From the NCBI RefSeq assembly GCF_001644025.1, contig NZ_LUUK01000197.1, forward strand, positions 1 to 64,000: a DNA stretch of 64,000 nucleotides. The letters run 5' to 3'. Positions 29,501 to 37,747 of the stretch are shown in pieces. How positions within the stretch are numbered: position 1 is the stretch's first letter; every line of letters starts with the position of its first letter. This DNA is from Methylomonas koyamae (GTDB lineage Bacteria > Pseudomonadota > Gammaproteobacteria > Methylococcales > Methylomonadaceae). The position numbers were made by a program, and so were the translations under genes. The notes beneath the pieces are model-generated. The model made no database searches and was not told the origin of the DNA. It saw only the letters and a list, made by a program, of their open reading frames with translations.

Positions 29501-29902
29501 TCACTGAATCCGCAATAAATACCCGTCGGTTTTCTCGCAACCCGGCTTGCTGTGCGCGGTGACGTTGAGCCGCGCGAAACCGTGCTCGATCGGCCGAGGC
29601 AATTTGCCCCTGACTTCGGTCTGACCATTTTTCAGCGGAAAAAACTTCAACTCCTTGGCGGATAAATGGTATTGAATAGACCCCGAACTGATATTGGCGA
29701 CGATGGACGTCGTCGTGGTATTGGACGAAACGATAAAGCTGAACTCGGTAAACGATTGCAGGTATTTATTCGGCGCCGGTTGAAACTCAGTGAATATCGG
29801 TTTGTCGCAATGGCCGGAACTGGAAGAACTGCCGTATGCCAGCGCATCGCCGGCCGCCAAGCCCAACGCCAACGCGATAACGGTCTTGATTGAAGCCTTC
29901 AT
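29501..29902 (-). CDS. Hypothetical exported protein
   Basis: A 133-residue protein with a signal peptide (1-~22, ends GDALA), then a Ser-rich YGSSSSSGHC segment and a beta-rich domain. It has two cysteines (GHCDKP near the mature N-terminus and PGCEKT near the C-terminus), probably disulfide-bonded. I do not recognise the family. It precedes the response regulator by 57 bases on the same strand and could be co-transcribed with the two-component system, perhaps as an accessory sensor. That is inference. Confidence 0.55.
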   Translation of the reverse strand: MKASIKTVIALALGLAAGDALAYGSSSSSGHCDKPIFTEFQPAPNKYLQSFTEFSFIVSSNTTTTSIVANISSGSIQYHLSAKELKFFPLKNGQTEVRGKLPRPIEHGFARLNVTAHSKPGCEKTDGYLLRIQ

Positions 29903-30012
29903 GTCTTACTCTCCCGTTTAGTTATTATTTTGGACATAGCTTATCAACAAATTCGCGACGAGCGGATGAATTCGACCCTGCTGCCCTTACAGTATTTTAG
30001 CGACTCAATACC

Positions 30013-31413
30013 ATGCCAGCCCTAGCCTTTGTCGATTTGGAGACCACCGGCGCCTCGCCGCGACAAGACCGGATAACCGAAATCGGTATCGTCTTGGTCG
30101 ATGCCGACGGCGTCCGGGAATGGAGCCAACTGGTCAACCCGCAAATGCGCATTCCGCTGTTCATCGAACAAATGACCGGCATCAGCAACGAGATGGTCTC
30201 AGGCGCGCCGCCGTTCTCCGCGATCGCGCGCCAAGTCTGGGAACTGTTGGAAGATCGAGTATTCGTCGCTCATAACGCCCGTTTCGATTACAGCTTTCTG
30301 AAAAACGAATTCAAGCGCCTGGACCTGCCGTTTCAGCCACAAGTGCTTTGTACGGTCAAATTGTCGCGCGCACTCTATCCCCAATACCACCACCATAATC
30401 TGGACAGTCTGATCGAACGGCATGGCCTGACCGCCAACGATCGGCATCGCGCCTTGGCCGACGCCCAATTGATTCATCAGTTTTGGGAGCATCTGCATCG
30501 CGAATTCCCGGCCGAGCGTTTGACCGACACGGCGGCCGGTTTGCTCGGCAAATCCAGCCTGCCCTCGGGGATCGACCCGCTGTTGACCCACGAATTGCCC
30601 GACGGACCGGGCGTCTATTTGTTTTACGGCGAAAACGATTTGCCGCTCTACATCGGTAAAAGCGTGAATATCCGGCAACGGGTACTCGCCCACTTCGCGG
30701 CCGACCACCGCCACGACAAGGAAATGAATCTTTCGCAACAACTTAGGCGCATAGACTGGCTAGAAACGTCCGGGGAATTGGGCGCGCTGCTGACCGAAGC
30801 CAAGCTAATCAAACAAATGATGCCGGTCTATAACCGCCGTCTGCGCCGCAAGAATGCGCTGGGCGCTTGGCGGCTGGCGCAACACGGCGAACAAGTGCGC
30901 CCCGAACTGGTCTGGGCGGACGCGCTGGATTTCGGCGGTCAGGACAATCTGTACGGCCTGTACCACAGCCAGCGCGACGCCCAAAAAGCCTTGCGCGGTC
31001 TGGCCGAGCAACACGGCCTTTGCCTGAGCGTGCTGGGCCTGGAGAAAACCGTGCCGGGACGACCCTGCTTCGGCTATCAATTGAAAAAATGCGCGGGCGC
31101 CTGCGTCGGGGCCGAACCACCCTTGGCGCATGCCGGCCGCTTATTCGTTGCGATGCAAAAACTTAAATTGGCGACTTGGCCCTATCCCGGCCCGATAGGC
31201 GTTCGGGAAGGCGACGACATGCACGTCATCGACCGCTGGTGCTACCTGGGCAGCGCCCGCACCGAAGCCGAAGTTGCCGAACTGCTCGAGGCCGGCCGGC
31301 CGGCTTTCGATCGCGATACCTATACCTTGCTCGCCAAGATGCTGAAAAAGGCCCGGATTATTCCGCTGGCAAGCCGCTCACCCGCTGGGCTCGATCTGGC
31401 CGACAACGTCTAA
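30013..31413 (+). CDS. DnaQ-like 3'-5' exonuclease fused to GIY-YIG (Cho/UvrC-type) nuclease
   Basis: A 466-residue two-nuclease protein. Residues 4-~165 form a DEDDh exonuclease with FVDLETTG (D8, E10), HNARFDYSFL and NDRHRALADAQL. Residues ~197-275 form a GIY-YIG domain, GPGVYLFYGENDLPLYIGKS. The C-terminal ~190 residues resemble the UvrC/Cho extension, with RPCFGYQLKKCAGACVG. Fusions of this type occur in gammaproteobacteria and are thought to act in DNA repair, incising near lesions and trimming. It lies ~110 bases before lexA on the same strand, consistent with a damage-response neighbourhood. Confidence 0.88.
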   Translation: MPALAFVDLETTGASPRQDRITEIGIVLVDADGVREWSQLVNPQMRIPLFIEQMTGISNEMVSGAPPFSAIARQVWELLEDRVFVAHNARFDYSFLKNEFKRLDLPFQPQVLCTVKLSRALYPQYHHHNLDSLIERHGLTANDRHRALADAQLIHQFWEHLHREFPAERLTDTAAGLLGKSSLPSGIDPLLTHELPDGPGVYLFYGENDLPLYIGKSVNIRQRVLAHFAADHRHDKEMNLSQQLRRIDWLETSGELGALLTEAKLIKQMMPVYNRRLRRKNALGAWRLAQHGEQVRPELVWADALDFGGQDNLYGLYHSQRDAQKALRGLAEQHGLCLSVLGLEKTVPGRPCFGYQLKKCAGACVGAEPPLAHAGRLFVAMQKLKLATWPYPGPIGVREGDDMHVIDRWCYLGSARTEAEVAELLEAGRPAFDRDTYTLLAKMLKKARIIPLASRSPAGLDLADNV

Positions 31414-31467
31414 ACTACTGCCCACCGAACCGCCGCCCGGCACGAGAATAGAACCAATAAAAAACAC

Positions 31468-31509
31468 TTGTTCTTGATTTGTTTTGTTTGTATAGTCTTT
31501 CAAAACAAA
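31468..31509 (+). promoter_or_regulatory. lexA promoter with overlapping palindromic operator
   Basis: A good sigma-70 promoter is visible: TTGTTC (31468-31473), a 17-base spacer and TATAGT (31491-31496). The -10 box lies inside a perfect 9-bp inverted repeat, TTTGTTTTG (31478-31486) and CAAAACAAA (31501-31509), with a 14-base spacer. A repressor bound there would block RNA polymerase. The arms differ from the E. coli LexA box (CTGT-N8-ACAG), so autoregulation would use a different operator. Confidence 0.65.
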
Positions 31510-31521
31510 CACAGAACAACC

Positions 31522-32148
31522 ATGACACTGACCCGTAAACAACAAGCGCTTTTCGACTTTCTGCTGCAAAACCAGGACAGCTTCGCCCATCCGCCGACGC
31601 TGGAAGAACTGTGCGCGGCAATGGGCTTGAAATCGCGCGGTTCGCTGCATAGCCAAATCAAGGCCCTGATCGAGGCCAATCTGGTCGAAGCGCCGGAACG
31701 CAAGCAGCGCGGCATCCGCCTGACCGATTACGCCAAATCGTTGGCCGCCCCAACCCAGGATTCCAGTCTGCTGCCGCTAGTCGGCTATATCGCCGCCGGC
31801 CGGCCGATCGAAGCCGTCGAAAACATCGCCTACATGGCGGTGCCCGAACCGCTGAAAACCGACAAACCTTGTTACATCCTGCGGGTCAAGGGCGACTCGA
31901 TGCAGGAAGCCGGCATCTTCGACGGCGACTGGGTCGTGATCGAGCAACGCAGCCACGCCCGCAACGGCGAAATCGTCGTGGCCTTGGTCGACAAGGCCGA
32001 GGCCACCTTGAAATTTATCGAGCAATACCCCCACGAAACCCTGCTGGTTCCCGCCAACTCTCAGATGCAGGCCATGCGTTTTCGGCCCGAGCAAGTGGAG
32101 ATACAAGGCGTACTGGTAGGCCAGATGCGCAGTTACACCCACCCTTAA
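31522..32148 (+). CDS. lexA: LexA-family repressor
   Basis: A 208-residue repressor. The N-terminal winged helix covers ~1-70 (TRKQQALFDFLLQNQ, PPTLEELCAAMGLKSRGSLH, RGIRL). The S24 autoprotease domain has cleavage site A92-G93 (GYIAAGRPIE), nucleophile S116 (KGDSMQEAGI) and general-base K154 (ATLKFIEQ). It should be cleaved on RecA activation and control the SOS response. The recognition helix differs from E. coli LexA, matching the unusual operator upstream. The ATG at 31522 lies 26 bases after the -10 box, so the leader is short. Two small genes follow on the same strand. Confidence 0.92.
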   Translation: MTLTRKQQALFDFLLQNQDSFAHPPTLEELCAAMGLKSRGSLHSQIKALIEANLVEAPERKQRGIRLTDYAKSLAAPTQDSSLLPLVGYIAAGRPIEAVENIAYMAVPEPLKTDKPCYILRVKGDSMQEAGIFDGDWVVIEQRSHARNGEIVVALVDKAEATLKFIEQYPHETLLVPANSQMQAMRFRPEQVEIQGVLVGQMRSYTHP

Positions 32149-32162
32149 AACCGGAGGCAATC

Positions 32163-32312
32163 ATGATTCGTCACACCGTCCATATGCGCGACCAAAAAGC
32201 CAACCAAGTCGCGATGCTGAACCGGGTCGCCCGCCAGTCGGCGATCAATATGCTGGAAGAAATCACGTTGGTGATCGTATTGTGGGGTGTGTTTTTGCTG
32301 GCGACCGGTTGA
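32163..32312 (+). CDS. 49-residue single-span membrane peptide in lexA operon
   Basis: The ATG at 32163 lies 14 bases after the lexA stop, behind GGAGG. The product is 49 residues: a basic, His/Arg-rich N-terminus (MIRHTVHMRDQKANQ), an amphipathic stretch, and a hydrophobic segment at ~31-47 (EITLVIVLWGVFLLATG). It should insert once in the inner membrane. Co-transcription with lexA implies SOS induction. SOS-induced small membrane peptides that stop cell division are known elsewhere (Caulobacter SidA and DidA), but no sequence match is claimed. Confidence 0.6.
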   Translation: MIRHTVHMRDQKANQVAMLNRVARQSAINMLEEITLVIVLWGVFLLATG

Positions 32313-32334
32313 CGCCAGCCTACGGATATTGACG

Positions 32335-32667
32335 ATGTATAAGCTGTGCTTTTTCGTACCCGCCAGCCATCTGGAGCCGGTCAAAAGCGCGGTGTTCGCC
32401 GCCGGCGCCGGCCATGTCGGCGATTACGACCGATGCTGTTGGCAAACCCTAGGCATCGGTCAATTTCGGCCGCTACCGGGTAGCGTCCCCTATTCCGGCC
32501 GAACCGGCGAGGTGACGCAAGTCGAGGAATACAAAGTCGAAATGGTTTGCAGCGCGTCCGCGATACGTCCGGCGCTGACCGCGCTGCTCGCCAGTCACCC
32601 CTACCAGCAACCGGCTTACGAAATCCATCGATTGATCGATCCCGACGCGCTACCCGCAGCCGATTAG
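32335..32667 (+). CDS. YqfO/NIF3 C-terminal-type (PII-like) domain protein
   Basis: A 110-residue single-domain protein (MYKLCFFVPASHLEPVKSAVFAAGAGHVGDY ... YQQPAYEI). It matches the PII-like domain found inside NIF3-family proteins such as YqfO, here standing alone, a common stand-alone form in gammaproteobacteria. The GxGxxGxY-type AGAGHVGDYDRC turn and the HPYQQPAYEI strand are typical. A metal- or nucleotide-binding role is suspected in the family, but unproven. It lies 22 bases after the 49-residue membrane peptide, so the three genes lexA, peptide and this one probably form one transcript. Confidence 0.8.
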   Translation: MYKLCFFVPASHLEPVKSAVFAAGAGHVGDYDRCCWQTLGIGQFRPLPGSVPYSGRTGEVTQVEEYKVEMVCSASAIRPALTALLASHPYQQPAYEIHRLIDPDALPAAD

Positions 32668-33299
32668 GCGACTCGCCAACCAGCCTCGCTCCTGCTCGAG
32701 GCGTCGCCAACGCCGCATTTTTCGATTTTAAAACGGCTTGAAGACGTTGCCGGCGTTTTTTCAGACTTCCGGCACAGCCGCCCGCGCTTCCGCCGACGGT
32801 TATCGTATGCTAAACCGTCCCGACCGGATATAAAAATCTCCGGAAGGCAGTTACCGGAGTCTCGACCACACCCGCGCCACCCTCGGTGGCACGCTCAACA
32901 TCGGCCACGGCGCCGCAGCAACCGGGGGTAGCCCCGCCGAAGCTGCTGGAAGTAGGGTCCGGCGCGTTTTGTACGCCTCCGGCCTGGACTGATATCCAGT
33001 CCATGTCAATGGAAGTATGGTCCAAGCGAATTTTGAGCTGTTATTCGTCGTCAAGCACGCGGATTCCGCGACCTTAAGCTTCGTCCGGCGCGGACTTCGG
33101 CTCCTTCTCGCAAAAGGGTAGCCCAACCAAAACACGAAGATCGTTGCCATCCGTTATGCTGCACGGCGTTAACTCTTTCCCGGCTCAAGCTTCTTGGCCT
33201 TTCAGGCTTTCCGCGGATGGATGGCGCCCCCAGTCCTAACCGAATTGGACACTTCTCCGAGGCGGATCGATAGCGGGGCTATCTGGGGAAAACCGGTCT
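32668..33299. other. Intergenic stretch without a recognisable gene
   Basis: These 632 bases separate the lexA operon (plus) from a lipoprotein gene (minus), so both transcripts end here. Open frames on either strand are short and compositionally unlike the neighbours. A perfect 7-bp inverted repeat (TGGACTG 32985-32991, CAGTCCA 32997-33003) is the only structure noted. The stretch may be decayed coding DNA, but I cannot identify a parent. Confidence 0.45.
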
Positions 33300-33839
33300 T
33301 CAATGAATTTCATTGAGCACATCGTCAACGATGTAAAAACGGTTTTCGGTAATCACATCCGCCGCGATTCGACTGTTTAGCAGGTTGTCCACATCATCCA
33401 GCACGCGGTCGAGTACGCTCGGGAGTTCGGCGCGTTCGGCCGATTTGCGCAAGGCTTCGCCCCATATCGCGATATGCCGGGTCGTGATGCGGCGCACCGT
33501 ATTATCCTTGGCCCACTCCGCCGCGATGGCGGCTCCCAAACGCTCCAGTTTTGCTTGCGTCTGGTGTTTTAGCGAGGGATCGGCAAGCTTGGTCGTCAAA
33601 TCCCGGCTAATTTCAATCCAGCCCGTCGGATGCAGCTCCCAACCCCGGTAAAAACGTTCGACCCAGGTCAGATATTCCTGCAAACTTTGCAACTCGGCAT
33701 TTTGGCGGTCTCGCTGGTAATGTTCGGCAAATCCGACCGGCGCCGGCATGCCCTCGGGCCAAGCGGATCGGCGGAAATCGGCTGTCGAGCAACCCCAAAG
33801 CAAACCCATCGTCAAGCAAATCAGAACGCGGACTTTCAT
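33300..33839 (-). CDS. Hypothetical lipoprotein
   Basis: A 179-residue lipoprotein: the signal peptide ends in the lipobox LLWGC (C17). The mature part is helical and rich in Arg, Glu and Trp (EYLTWVERFYRGWELHPTGW), and ends with DDVDNLLNSRIAADVITENRFYIVDDVLNEIH. No metal- or haem-binding motif is seen and I do not recognise the family. The gene is isolated, with ~108 bases to the phosphodiesterase gene upstream on the same strand. Confidence 0.65.
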   Translation of the reverse strand: MKVRVLICLTMGLLWGCSTADFRRSAWPEGMPAPVGFAEHYQRDRQNAELQSLQEYLTWVERFYRGWELHPTGWIEISRDLTTKLADPSLKHQTQAKLERLGAAIAAEWAKDNTVRRITTRHIAIWGEALRKSAERAELPSVLDRVLDDVDNLLNSRIAADVITENRFYIVDDVLNEIH

Positions 33840-33947
33840 TGCATTGCTTCCAGTTCGGAAAGGAATGCGGGGATTGTAGAGCGGCGCCGATGACAGGACG
33901 ATTAAGGTCCGGTTACCGCAATTTGACGACAGCGCCGCCAGCCCGAC

Positions 33948-34790
33948 TCAGAACAGCTCGAATCGAGCCAAGTAGCCGAAGTGGTCCGACACCGTGGGAT
34001 AAAATTCGTCGTTGAAGATGGGTGTCATCTCGCGGATGCGCAACGGATGCCCGTTACGTTTGAAGATGTAATCGATACGCCGGGGCGGACTATGCCGCCA
34101 GCCGTCGATCTGCCCGCGAAAGGTCGGTTCGTGAAACCGATGCGGATGCAACTCGTAATATTGATCGACGTATTCGCCATTGCCGACGATATGGCAATAG
34201 GCGTGGTCGCCGGCCGGCGCATTGAAATCGCCAACGATCAAATCACCTCTGACGCCGAAATGCCGGCGGGAAGCGATCAACTGTTTCAAGCGGGCGTATT
34301 CCTCGTGGAAACCGTGATGCGCCCAACTCAGATGCACGTTGGCAACGTGCAGCAAGCCAAACCGAGGCAGGTCGATGCAGCTGACGGTCACATTGCGCGA
34401 CATATAGTTATCTTTGCCGCGATCGTGAGACACGTAAGCGGCATAGTTATGATGCAACGGATAGCGGCTCAGGATGGCCGTGCCCTCCCGCCATAGCTGA
34501 AAGCCGATATGACTCCAGTCCTGGTGGATATGAAACCACTGCCCCCATTCCCGCAAACGCCGGCAAATTCGAAATGCCATATTCGACGGCGACTCGCCGT
34601 ACGGGCGCGTTATCGGATCGTACCGGTATTCGCCGACTTCCTGAAAACAGACAGCGTCGATACGCTGCTGAGCGATGGCTTCGGCGATGATTTGCACTTC
34701 TCGCTCGTGCAAATGCATGGTTTCGAAACAGTTTTGCCGTGGATGTTGCTGATAGGTATGCAGATTCAGCGTTAACAGCGTGAACGCCAT
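33948..34790 (-). CDS. Endonuclease/exonuclease/phosphatase (EEP) family protein
   Basis: A 280-residue DNase I-like-fold protein with the family motifs in order: TLNLHTYQQ, VCFQEVGEY (metal Glu), LLHVANVHLSW, LIVGDFNAP, PRRIDYIF and TVSDHFGYLARF (catalytic Asp-His). The full set indicates an active Mg2+-dependent phosphodiesterase. There is no signal peptide, so it is probably cytoplasmic. The substrate could be nucleic acid, a phospholipid headgroup or an inositol phosphate-like compound. Confidence 0.85.
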   Translation of the reverse strand: MAFTLLTLNLHTYQQHPRQNCFETMHLHEREVQIIAEAIAQQRIDAVCFQEVGEYRYDPITRPYGESPSNMAFRICRRLREWGQWFHIHQDWSHIGFQLWREGTAILSRYPLHHNYAAYVSHDRGKDNYMSRNVTVSCIDLPRFGLLHVANVHLSWAHHGFHEEYARLKQLIASRRHFGVRGDLIVGDFNAPAGDHAYCHIVGNGEYVDQYYELHPHRFHEPTFRGQIDGWRHSPPRRIDYIFKRNGHPLRIREMTPIFNDEFYPTVSDHFGYLARFELF

Positions 34791-34820
34791 GGTTCTGGAC
34801 GGCGGCCGATGCCGATGGCG

Positions 34821-35033
34821 TTAACCCAATTTGGCGAATTCGGCCTGCAAGGTGGCGAGAAAGGTTTCCCGCGCGACCTGGGCGATGCCCAACTGTTGTT
34901 GCAGCCGTTGGATTTCGGCGTCGACGATTTGCAGATTGGACAATTGAGTCTTGGCGATGTCGCTAAGGCTGTCGATCGGGTGAGTTTTGTCGCCTATCGT
35001 CAAGGTTGGAATGCTGGTGTTTGGATCGGCCAT
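34821..35033 (-). CDS. Small conserved protein, DUF6447-like
   Basis: A 70-residue protein (MADPNTSIPTLTIGDKTHPI ... ATLQAEFAKLG). A short N-terminal TLTIGDKTHPIDSLSD segment precedes a ~45-residue amphipathic helix likely to form a coiled coil. This layout fits the small DUF6447 family, a name I give from memory with moderate confidence. I chose the ATG at 35033 because the upstream extension is basic and atypical. It lies between pilU and the EEP gene, with 125 bases to pilU. Confidence 0.55.
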   Translation of the reverse strand: MADPNTSIPTLTIGDKTHPIDSLSDIAKTQLSNLQIVDAEIQRLQQQLGIAQVARETFLATLQAEFAKLG

Positions 35034-35158
35034 CGAATATTTCCGGAATAGATCAAAGTGAGCGGTTCGGCCCGCACGGCCGACCGTATGCGAGTTTAAT
35101 CGGCGAATATGACAAATTCGTTTCGACGGCGCCGCCATTCCGGGAGTCAAACCGCCGA

Positions 35159-36319
35159 TCAATGCCCGCCCTCGTCTTCATTTTCCTCAGGCTTGACGAT
35201 TTCCTGCAACGACAAGGTATCGGCCAGGCTGGGTTTGTCGTCGCCGGTCGCCGAACCCAGGCCTTCGCTGAGATTGATTTTGAGTTTCAAATTGTTCGGC
35301 GAGTCGGAGTTGCGCAATGCTTCGTCCAGCGAAATCACGCCGCTTTTGTAGAGCTTGAGCAAATGGCTGTCGAAGGTTTGCATGCCGATGTTTTCCGATT
35401 TTTCCATCGCTTCCTTGATCGCGTGCACATCGCCTTTCTGAATCAAATCGCTGACCAGTTTGCTGCCCAACAAAATCTCGATCGCCGCCACCCGCTTGCC
35501 TTCCACGGTCGGCACCAAGCGTTGCGACACAAAGGCCTGCACGTTCAGCGACAAATCCATCAACAATTGCGGACGGCGTTCTTCCGGAAAGAAATTGATG
35601 ATCCGGTCCAAGGCCTGATTAGCGTTATTGGCATGCAAGGTGGACAGACACAGATGGCCGGTTTCGGCGAAGGCCAGCGCGTGCTCCATCGTCTCCTGAC
35701 TGCGTATCTCGCCGATCAAAATCACGTCGGGCGCTTGGCGCAGCGTGTTTTTCAGCGCGTCTTCATAGCTGAGCGTATCGACGCCGACCTCGCGCTGATT
35801 CACCAGCGATTTCTTGTGCGGATGGACGAACTCGATCGGATCTTCGATGGTAATGATGTGGCCGGACGCATGGCTGTTGCGGTAATCGATCAAGGCCGCC
35901 AGCGAGGTGGATTTGCCGGAGCCGGTGCCGCCGACGAACAAGATCAGGCCGCGCTTTTCCATAATTTTGTCTTTCAGCACCTGCGGCAAGCCCAGGGTGT
36001 CGGCGTTGGGAATATCGACCTTGATGTTGCGGATCACCAGCGCGTAATTGCTGCGTTGCTTGAAAATATTCACCCTAAACCGGCCCACGCCTTCCTCGGC
36101 GATGGCTAGATTCATTTCCGGTACCTGTTCGAAGGCCGCGCGCTGATCGGCATCCATGATGGCATGGGCTATCTCTTTAAGTCTTTCGTTGGTCAGTCGA
36201 ATGTTTTCCAGCGGCCGCAGCGTGCCGTGAAATTTAGCAGCCGGCGGCGCGCCTGCGGTCAGATATAAATCCGAACCGTCTTGTTGAACCAAAATTTTCA
36301 GGTAATCTTTAAATTCCAT
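35159..36319 (-). CDS. pilU: Type IV pilus retraction ATPase PilU
   Basis: A 386-residue secretion-family ATPase. Walker A is GGTGSGKSTS, the Asp box is IITIEDPIEF, Walker B is DVILIGEIRSQETM and the His box is CLSTLHANNA. A C-terminal acidic tail (EENEDEGGH) and a length beyond the ~345 residues of PilT place it with PilU. It powers pilus retraction with PilT. The ATG at 36319 (MEFKDYLK) is the usual PilU start. It stands away from the pilBCD genes at 41486-45336, as is common. Confidence 0.93.
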   Translation of the reverse strand: MEFKDYLKILVQQDGSDLYLTAGAPPAAKFHGTLRPLENIRLTNERLKEIAHAIMDADQRAAFEQVPEMNLAIAEEGVGRFRVNIFKQRSNYALVIRNIKVDIPNADTLGLPQVLKDKIMEKRGLILFVGGTGSGKSTSLAALIDYRNSHASGHIITIEDPIEFVHPHKKSLVNQREVGVDTLSYEDALKNTLRQAPDVILIGEIRSQETMEHALAFAETGHLCLSTLHANNANQALDRIINFFPEERRPQLLMDLSLNVQAFVSQRLVPTVEGKRVAAIEILLGSKLVSDLIQKGDVHAIKEAMEKSENIGMQTFDSHLLKLYKSGVISLDEALRNSDSPNNLKLKINLSEGLGSATGDDKPSLADTLSLQEIVKPEENEDEGGH

Positions 36320-36437
36320 TGCACAGCCTCGCGTCGGGAAATCCGCCAAAGTGTAGGCCAAGCCCTCAACAAGTTGAAGCCCCGCAGCCCCGAACCGGTA
36401 TAATGCCCGGCTTTTTCTCGATTAGACGTTTGCGGTT

Positions 36438-37481
36438 ATGAGTCAACAACGTAAGGCAGTAGCGTTGATTTCCGGCGGCCTGGATTCCATGCTGGCCACC
36501 AAGGCTATCCTCGAGCAGGGCATTCATGTCGAGGGCATCAACTTTTTCACCGGATTTTGCGTCGAAGGCCATACCCACGCCATCCGTAAACAGGACGAAG
36601 CCAAAACCAAGCGCAACAATTCGCTGTGGGTCGCCGAGCAACTGGGCATCAAGCTGCATATCGTCGACATCATCGAAGAATACAAGCAAGTTCTGCTGAA
36701 TCCCAAGCACGGCTACGGCGCCAATCTGAACCCCTGTCTGGACTGCAAGATTTTCATGGTCAACAAGGCCAAGCAATGGATGGCGGAAAACGGTTTCGAC
36801 TTCATCATCACCGGCGAAGTCGTCGGCCAACGGCCGATGTCGCAACGCAAGCAAACCATGCCCATCGTCGCCGCCGAATCCGGTGCCGACGACTTGCTGG
36901 TAAGGCCCTTGTCCGCGCAAAACCTGCCGGCTACGCTACCTGAACGCGAAGGCTGGATCAGCCGAGAAGCATTGTTCGGCTTCAGCGGCCGCTCGCGCAA
37001 ACCGCAGATGGCGCTAGCCAAACAATACGGCTTCAGCGATTACGCCCAACCGGCCGGCGGCTGCTGTTTTTTGACCGACGCCGCCTATTCGCAAAAATTG
37101 GCCGACTTGTGGCAGGCACGCGGCAAACGCGACTACGACTTGGATGACGTGATGCTGTTGAAAGTCGGCCGGCATATTCGGCCCAAGCCGCATTTCAAGC
37201 TGATCGTAGCCCGCGAGGACGGCGAAGCCCGCTTCATGAGCGGCTATAAAAAAGAATTCGTCAGCATGAACTGCGCGAGCCATCGCGGCCCGTTGGTGCT
37301 GATCGACGGCACCCCGGACGAAGACGATCTGCATTTGGCTGCCCGCATCCTGGCCCGTTACGGCCAAGGCCGCGATGCCGAGAACGTGGACGTAACCATC
37401 CGCGACCGGCAGGGCAACGAACGCCAAATCAGCGTGGCCCCGTTGGCGGCCGATCAAATCCCCGAGGCTTGGTTCGTATGA
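36438..37481 (+). CDS. PP-loop thiouridylase-like protein
   Basis: A 347-residue PP-loop ATPase with the SGGLDS signature at residues 12-17. Possible sulfur-carrying cysteines are in NPCLDCKIFM (~98-107) and PAGGCCFL (~206). The sequence resembles ThiI/MnmA-type tRNA thiolases but is neither canonical MnmA nor ThiI; it has no THUMP or rhodanese domain. Its stop overlaps the start of a TusA-like protein gene, which supplies sulfur in related systems. A sulfur-transfer reaction on tRNA or a small molecule is the likely role. The target is unknown. Confidence 0.8.
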   Translation: MSQQRKAVALISGGLDSMLATKAILEQGIHVEGINFFTGFCVEGHTHAIRKQDEAKTKRNNSLWVAEQLGIKLHIVDIIEEYKQVLLNPKHGYGANLNPCLDCKIFMVNKAKQWMAENGFDFIITGEVVGQRPMSQRKQTMPIVAAESGADDLLVRPLSAQNLPATLPEREGWISREALFGFSGRSRKPQMALAKQYGFSDYAQPAGGCCFLTDAAYSQKLADLWQARGKRDYDLDDVMLLKVGRHIRPKPHFKLIVAREDGEARFMSGYKKEFVSMNCASHRGPLVLIDGTPDEDDLHLAARILARYGQGRDAENVDVTIRDRQGNERQISVAPLAADQIPEAWFV

Positions 37482-37702
37482 ACGAATTCACGCTAAACGC
37501 CCGCCGCCTGCTCTGCCCGTTGCCGGTGATTCGCACCCAGGATAAAGTCAAAACCCTGCAAAGCGGCGACGTCCTGACCGTGGAATGCACCGATCCCGGC
37601 GTGATGCAGGACATCCCGGCCTGGTGCCGGATCAATGGGCATCGGGTGTTGGAGACTCGGGCGGAGAGTGGCGAGTATGTTATTGTTTTACAAGTGGGCT
37701 AA
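37478..37702 (+). CDS. TusA-family sulfur carrier protein
   Basis: A 74-residue protein with the TusA core LNARRLLCPLPVIRTQDKVK. The Cys in LCPLPV (C14) is the persulfide carrier. TusA proteins accept sulfur from cysteine desulfurases and pass it to thiolation enzymes. The ATG overlaps the stop of the PP-loop gene (ATGA), so the two are translationally coupled and probably work as donor and acceptor. Confidence 0.88.
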   Translation: MNEFTLNARRLLCPLPVIRTQDKVKTLQSGDVLTVECTDPGVMQDIPAWCRINGHRVLETRAESGEYVIVLQVG

Positions 37703-37747
37703 GTTCCACGTCAGAGTTTTCGGACCACAGTGTTAACAGGATAGAAA

